The notes under the pieces were generated by a model. The model worked only from the letters and a program-made list of their open reading frames with translations. It was not told where the DNA came from and did not search any database. A DNA stretch of 32,291 nt from contig DVMP01000141.1 of NCBI GenBank assembly GCA_018714925.1, positions 1 through 32,291 on the forward strand, given 5' to 3'. Source of the stretch: Candidatus Allocopromorpha excrementigallinarum (GTDB lineage: Bacteria; Bacillota; Clostridia; Peptostreptococcales; Anaerovoracaceae). Positions within the stretch are counted from its first letter, which is position 1, and each line of letters opens with the position of its first letter. Made by a program: the position numbers and the translations under genes. Below, piece by piece: positions 27,721 through 32,291 of this stretch.

Positions 27721-28551
27721 TTAAGCCGGGAAGAAAAAGCTCCAGGTGAGAGCCGCCGTCACAAGGGCCGCCGTCTCTCCGCTGACTATCATATAGCCTG
27801 AAATGTCTCCGCTCATTCCTCCAAGCTGCTTTCTCGCCCTTCTTCCCCCTATCCAGGAAACAATTCTTTCAGCCGCCGCGGCCGCCGCCAGCGCGGCCAG
27901 GCTCAGGAGGGTTTCCCTCTCTCCGCCGCCCGCCTCTGATATAAACAGAGCCCATATTATTATTACAGCCGCGTAGGTAATAAACATTCCGGGAATACCC
28001 TTCATCCCCCTGGATCTTTTCTTCCCCGTCTCCGCGTACTGACTGCCCTCCATAGGCTCCTTGTTTATAACGTCATATGCGGAAAACTCCCGGGACAGCA
28101 TCAGTACGGCTGTTATAAGCCCTGCCTTTTTAAGGGAAAAACCGTCGGCCATGGAGACCAGGGAGGCCATAAATATCATGGACATAAAGACCAGGGAGAT
28201 GACCGCGAAGGCTCCCACTCTGGAGTCCTTTAATATCCTCCTTCTTTCCTCCATGTCGGGGCGTCTTGAAAGAAGCGCGTCGCTGCAGTCCATGAAGCCG
28301 TCCAGATGTATGTAGCCTGTTATAAAAAAATACATACATGTGAGAAGAACTCCCGTAAGCAGGCTTCCCGCCTCCAGCCAGTCGAGACAGAACCAGACTC
28401 CTCCCAGAAGCGCTCCGGCCATAAGTCCCGTCAGGGGAAACATATTGAGCATGGCGTATCTGTCTTCTTCTTTCCATTTTTTATAGGGACACGGAATTCT
28501 CGTAAAATATCCCCATGCCATTAAAAATCCTCTTATATAATTCATTTCCAA
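27721..28551 (-). CDS. cobS: Adenosylcobinamide-GDP ribazoletransferase (cobalamin synthase)
   Basis: FFITGYIHLDGFMDCSDALLSRRPDMEERRRILKDSRVGAFAVISLV; multiple TM segments. Confidence 0.93.
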   Translation of the reverse strand: MEMNYIRGFLMAWGYFTRIPCPYKKWKEEDRYAMLNMFPLTGLMAGALLGGVWFCLDWLEAGSLLTGVLLTCMYFFITGYIHLDGFMDCSDALLSRRPDMEERRRILKDSRVGAFAVISLVFMSMIFMASLVSMADGFSLKKAGLITAVLMLSREFSAYDVINKEPMEGSQYAETGKKRSRGMKGIPGMFITYAAVIIIWALFISEAGGGERETLLSLAALAAAAAAERIVSWIGGRRARKQLGGMSGDISGYMIVSGETAALVTAALTWSFFFPA

Positions 28552-29078
28552 ATCTCCAGGCAGCCGAAGGACACCTCTATTACTCTGTCACAGATCCCGG
28601 CCAGCGTTCTGTCCACATAGGCCAGGCCTCTTCTGTACATTTCCGTAAGCTCGTCATATATATGGGCGTCGTCGTATATGAAATCCGATACAAAGAGGCT
28701 GTGACCCGTCATCTCGGCGAACCGGGCCAGGTCCTCGGCGCACCTTTGGGGAGCCGCCTCGTTTATCTCCCCCTTTTCCGAAAACATCTCGTTTCCCAGA
28801 AGAGCCGTAACGCTGTCCACCAGAAACACTCCATCTCTGTCAACTCCCTTCCTGGTCAGAAGCCCTGTAATATCCCAGCCTCTTTCAAGGGTTGTAAAGC
28901 CCCAGCCCTCTCTGTCGGCTATGTGCCTTCTTATTCTCTCCCTGTCCTCTCCGTCTGAAGGGATCATGGTGGCCACGTAGTAGAGAGGTCTTCCCTCTTC
29001 CTCAGCCTGTCTCTTCGCCTCTTTCTGGGCAAAGGAGGATTTTCCGTTCTTACAGCCTCCGCTTATGAAAAGGTTCAT
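28542..29078 (-). CDS. cobU: Adenosylcobinamide kinase/adenosylcobinamide-phosphate guanylyltransferase
   Basis: MNLFISGGCKNGKSSFAQKEAKR, YYVATMIPSDGEDRERIRRHIADREGWGFTTLE, FLVDSVTALLGNEMF. Confidence 0.87.
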   Translation of the reverse strand: MNLFISGGCKNGKSSFAQKEAKRQAEEEGRPLYYVATMIPSDGEDRERIRRHIADREGWGFTTLERGWDITGLLTRKGVDRDGVFLVDSVTALLGNEMFSEKGEINEAAPQRCAEDLARFAEMTGHSLFVSDFIYDDAHIYDELTEMYRRGLAYVDRTLAGICDRVIEVSFGCLEIWK

Positions 29079-30241
29079 TAAAAGCAGTTTCCTTTCCTTA
29101 TTTCCTCAAGATAGCCGTCGTTTATTTCAGCCTCCTCAAAGGTGGCCATATTGCTCATTACATCGCAGGCTCCCTTTATAACGTCAAAGGCTATGGGACA
29201 TCCGCTTCCCTCTCCAAGTCTCATGTCCAGAGCCAGGAAGGGCTTGAGGCCCATAATTTCCACCGCCAGGGAATACCCCTTTTCCCATGACCTGTGAGAG
29301 GCGAACATATATCCTGAAGCCCTGGGAGCCATCAGGAACGCCGACAGGGCCGCCACAGCCGATATGTAGCCGTCGATTACAACAGGCAGTCTGCCGGCCG
29401 CCGCGCCAAGGAAAACTCCCGTCATGGCGCATAGATCAAAACCGCCCATGCGGGCCAGTATGTCCGTCATCATTGAAATTCTTTCACGGCTTTCCGGCTC
29501 CGAGGCCTTTATAAGACCTCCCTTTTTTCTGTAGTCCCGGGAAACCAGGTCCACTATTTTCATTTTTCTCATGTAGCTTTCATCGTTAATTCCACCTCCT
29601 CGGCCGCAGGTACGGCTGCTGTCCTGTCCCGTTACAGCCGAAAGCACCGCCGCGCTGGTGGTGGTGTTCCCTATTCCCATTTCCCCTACTCCGGCAATAT
29701 CAAAGCCCGCCTTACTGACGGCAGCGGCCATTTCCACTCCCGTCTCAATACATCTGAGGGCCTCCTCCTTTTTCATGGCCGGACCTCTGGCCAGATTGTC
29801 GGTGCCCGGTCTTATTCTCCTGTCAACGATTTTATGAGTATCTCTGAGAGGCTGGCTGTCGTAAAGCTCCGCGGGGATAGGCTCCTTTACTCCCACATCT
29901 ACTATGAGAAGCTCGCTTCCGAAGCTTTCGGCCAGAGCGCCCACTCCTGTAAGCCTCCTTGTAAAGTTGACTGTCTGGGCCATTGTCACCGACTGGGGCG
30001 CCGAAGCCACCTTTTCCTCAGCCACTCCGTTGTCGGCGCACATTACGACTACGCAGCCTTTTTTGACAGAGTTTTTCACCTTTCCCGTTATCTCCGCCAT
30101 TTTCACGGAAATATCCTCAAGACAGCCCAGGCTTCCCGGAGGCTTGGCCAGACTTTCCTGTCTGGCGCGGGCCTTCCTGCCCGCCTCTCCGTCTGTGGCT
30201 TTTATGGATTTTATTACCTCAAGCAGTTGATTTTCCGTCAT
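29078..30241 (-). CDS. cobT: Nicotinate-nucleotide-dimethylbenzimidazole phosphoribosyltransferase
   Basis: ARQESLAKPPGSLGCLEDISVKMAEITG, VVMCADNGVAEEKVASAP, GEMGIGNTTTSAAVLSAVTG, MRLGEGSGCPIAFDVI. Confidence 0.96.
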   Translation of the reverse strand: MTENQLLEVIKSIKATDGEAGRKARARQESLAKPPGSLGCLEDISVKMAEITGKVKNSVKKGCVVVMCADNGVAEEKVASAPQSVTMAQTVNFTRRLTGVGALAESFGSELLIVDVGVKEPIPAELYDSQPLRDTHKIVDRRIRPGTDNLARGPAMKKEEALRCIETGVEMAAAVSKAGFDIAGVGEMGIGNTTTSAAVLSAVTGQDSSRTCGRGGGINDESYMRKMKIVDLVSRDYRKKGGLIKASEPESRERISMMTDILARMGGFDLCAMTGVFLGAAAGRLPVVIDGYISAVAALSAFLMAPRASGYMFASHRSWEKGYSLAVEIMGLKPFLALDMRLGEGSGCPIAFDVIKGACDVMSNMATFEEAEINDGYLEEIRKGNCF

Positions 30242-30295
30242 TTCTTTTCTCCATTCACGGTATTCGCCGTACTCTTTAAAAATACGGTTCTTATT

Positions 30296-30325
30296 ATTGT
30301 AACACTTTCTTTATGGAAAGGGCAA
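30296..30325 (-). promoter_or_regulatory. Candidate promoter of the cobT operon
   Basis: Minus strand TTGCCC - 18 bp - TACAAT. Confidence 0.4.
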
Positions 30326-30355
30326 TGATATAGTGCATTAATAGGCTTCAGTTTA

Positions 30356-30384
30356 TTGACAAAAGGCTGTAAACATGGTAAAAG
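30356..30384 (+). promoter_or_regulatory. Promoter of the nhaC-type gene
   Basis: TTGACA - 17 bp - TAAAAG with TGG extended -10. Confidence 0.55.
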
Positions 30385-30439
30385 TCTAGAGGGGATGCGA
30401 ATTTAGCAAATCTGTATACATCTGAAAGGAGAAGCAACA

Positions 30440-32056
30440 ATGAACAAAGAAAAACACAGCAGAAGGAGGATTATAGCCGCAGCGGCCCTGGCAGTTATCT
30501 GCTGCCCTGTAATGGTCTTCGCGGCTGAGCAGGAATACGTGCCTGACATGTACGCCACCTTCTGGTCCCTGATACCTCCCCTTGTAGCCATAGTCCTCGC
30601 GCTCATAACGAAAGAGGTCTACAGCTCCCTGTTTATAGGAATTGTCATCGGAGCGCTGTTCTACTCGGGATTCTCATTTGAAGGAACTGTAAACCATGTG
30701 CTTTCAGGAGGCGTCATCTCGGTTCTTTCCGACACCTATAACGTTGGTATCATAGTATTTCTCGTTATTCTGGGAATCATGGTGTGCCTCATGAACCAGA
30801 CGGGAGGCTCGGCTGCCTTCGGAAGATGGGCCAAGGCTCACATAAAATCAAGAGTTGGAGCCCAGCTGGCCACCATACTTCTGGGAATAATGATATTTGT
30901 GGATGACTATTTCAACTGCCTGACAGTAGGAAGCGTTATGCGTCCCGTTACTGATGAAAACAAGGTTTCAAGGGCCAAGCTGTCATATCTCATAGATGCC
31001 ACCGCGGCGCCTGTATGCATTATAGCTCCCATATCCTCATGGGCTGCCGCCGTTACCGGCTTCGTGCCGGGAGAAGACGGCTTCTCAGTTTTTGTGAGAG
31101 CTATTCCTTACAATTTCTACGCGCTGCTTACAATATTTATGATAGTGGCCATAACCGTAATGCGCTTTGACTACGGTCCTATGCGCCTTCACGAGGAAAA
31201 CGCCATTAAGGGAGATATTTACACCACTCCCGACAGGCCTTACGCTGACGCGGAGATTGAGGATGTAAACGAAAACGGCAGAGTGACGGATCTTGTCCTT
31301 CCTGTTATCATCCTTATAGTGTTCTGCGCGGGCGGTATGCTCTACACAGGAGGCTTCTTCTCGGGAGCAAGCGTTGTAGAGGCATTCTCTCAGAGCGACG
31401 CCGCGGCGGGTCTTTCCATAGGAAGCCTGCTGGCTCTCATAATAACCGTGATTTTCTACATGGCAAGGCGTCTTCTCAGCTTCAAGGAATGTATGGCCTG
31501 TGTGCCCGAAGGCTTTAAGGCCATGGTGCCCGCTATACTCATACTCACCTTTGCCTGGACTCTCAAGGCCATGACCGACAGCCTGGGAGCCGCTGATTTC
31601 GTGGGCGACTTTATGAGCACCAGCGCCTCAAGTCTCATGAGCTTCCTTCCTGCCATTATCTTCCTGGTTGGATGCTGCCTGGCCTTTGCCACTGGAACCT
31701 CCTGGGGAACCTTCGGCATACTGATTCCTATAGTTGTATCTGTATTTGCCGGAGCTGACGACACCATGATGATAATGTCCATATCCGCCGCCATGGCCGG
31801 AGCCGTATGCGGAGACCACTGCTCCCCTATATCCGACACCACTATAATGGCCTCGGCGGGAGCTCAGTGCAATCATATAAATCACGTAAACACTCAGCTT
31901 CCTTACGCCATAACAGTAGCTGCCGTATCCTTTGTAAGCTATATAATAGCCGGTTTTATAAAGATCATATGGATAGCTCTGCCTATAGCTGTGGTACTTA
32001 TGTTCCTGACGCTTCTCGTCATAAGGAAAAAGTACGGCAGGGAATCGGAAGTGTAA
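30440..32056 (+). CDS. Na+/H+ antiporter NhaC family protein
   Basis: 538 aa polytopic; IFVDDYFNCLTVGSVMRPVTDENKVSRAKLSYLIDATAAPVCIIAPISSW and ATGTSWGTFGILIPI...GAVCGDHCSPISDTTIMASAGAQCNHINHVNTQLPYA are typical; RBS AAGGAGAAGC. Confidence 0.93.
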   Translation: MNKEKHSRRRIIAAAALAVICCPVMVFAAEQEYVPDMYATFWSLIPPLVAIVLALITKEVYSSLFIGIVIGALFYSGFSFEGTVNHVLSGGVISVLSDTYNVGIIVFLVILGIMVCLMNQTGGSAAFGRWAKAHIKSRVGAQLATILLGIMIFVDDYFNCLTVGSVMRPVTDENKVSRAKLSYLIDATAAPVCIIAPISSWAAAVTGFVPGEDGFSVFVRAIPYNFYALLTIFMIVAITVMRFDYGPMRLHEENAIKGDIYTTPDRPYADAEIEDVNENGRVTDLVLPVIILIVFCAGGMLYTGGFFSGASVVEAFSQSDAAAGLSIGSLLALIITVIFYMARRLLSFKECMACVPEGFKAMVPAILILTFAWTLKAMTDSLGAADFVGDFMSTSASSLMSFLPAIIFLVGCCLAFATGTSWGTFGILIPIVVSVFAGADDTMMIMSISAAMAGAVCGDHCSPISDTTIMASAGAQCNHINHVNTQLPYAITVAAVSFVSYIIAGFIKIIWIALPIAVVLMFLTLLVIRKKYGRESEV

Positions 32057-32068
32057 TTTAGTATTCAT

Positions 32069-32111
32069 GGGCCCTGCATCAGGTTAAAACCCTGGTGTGA
32101 GGCCCTTTTTT
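32069..32111 (+). terminator. Intrinsic terminator of the nhaC-type gene
   Basis: GGGCC...ATCAGG-TTAAAAC-CCTGGT...GGCCC followed by TTTTTT. Confidence 0.85.
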
Positions 32112-32242
32112 CATGTTGTAATATATGTATTCCCTGATCTTTGGAGTTGTTTTTAAGGTTAAATTAAAGAAGCCGCCGCTCTAACGGTTTTATTCGTTAA
32201 CGCGACAGCTCCTCCCCGCTATCTCACCTTTTCCTCTGAGGT

Positions 32243-32291
32243 CTAACTTTCTTTTTTCTTCCTTCCGTAAAGGACTGCTCCAGTTGCTACT
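32243..32291 (-). CDS. Possible 3' end of a CDS running in from beyond the window (...VATGAVLYGRKKKES*)
   Basis: Minus-strand open frame to stop 32245-32243; hydrophobic then KKK tail, as in a membrane-protein C-terminus; only 15 codons. Confidence 0.25.
   Translation of the reverse strand, partial: VATGAVLYGRKKKES

Noticed and set aside
31628-32068. 146-aa minus-strand ORF antisense to the nhaC-type gene
   Set aside because: Tyr/Gly/His-rich shadow of the real gene; no support.

Overview
The window is 32.3 kb of a low-to-mid GC bacterial chromosome, probably Clostridia/Firmicutes (inferred from the SpoIIE homologue, the spoIIE-tilS-ftsH order, AGGAGG Shine-Dalgarno sites and protein similarity). 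Almost every gene is on the minus strand. Reading along that strand: (i) a cobalamin nucleotide-loop cluster, cobT-cobU-cobS-(short CobU-like)-cobC-like phosphatase-cysK; (ii) a structured intergenic region of about 1 kb (24.8-25.8 kb) with no credible CDS; (iii) a long de novo purine operon, purL-purE-purC-purM-purN-purF-like-purO-purH(AICARFT only)-purD, apparently continuing into a cytidylate-kinase-like gene and a flavodoxin/ferredoxin (EFR1-type) gene; (iv) metG, tatD, spoIIE, tilS, ftsH, a PucR-family regulator and glyA. One plus-strand gene encodes an NhaC-family antiporter with a clear promoter and terminator. No CRISPR array, transposase, prophage, rRNA or tRNA was recognised. The observations most worth following up are: (1) a PurF homologue that lacks the N-terminal catalytic Cys and apparently the glutamine-binding residues, while keeping the PRPP motif; (2) purine completion by an AICARFT-only PurH plus an archaeal-type PurO; (3) a candidate plus-strand ncRNA of about 200 nt between purL and cysK, with pyrimidine-rich anti-SD-like segments and a strong terminator; (4) a compact inverted-repeat element with 19-bp perfect terminal inverted repeats and repeated TTTCTCCCT/AGGGAGAAA half-sites; (5) a SpoIIE that appears to lack most of its central domain; (6) a second, degenerate CobU-like protein. 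All of this was read by eye; no searches or folding were run.
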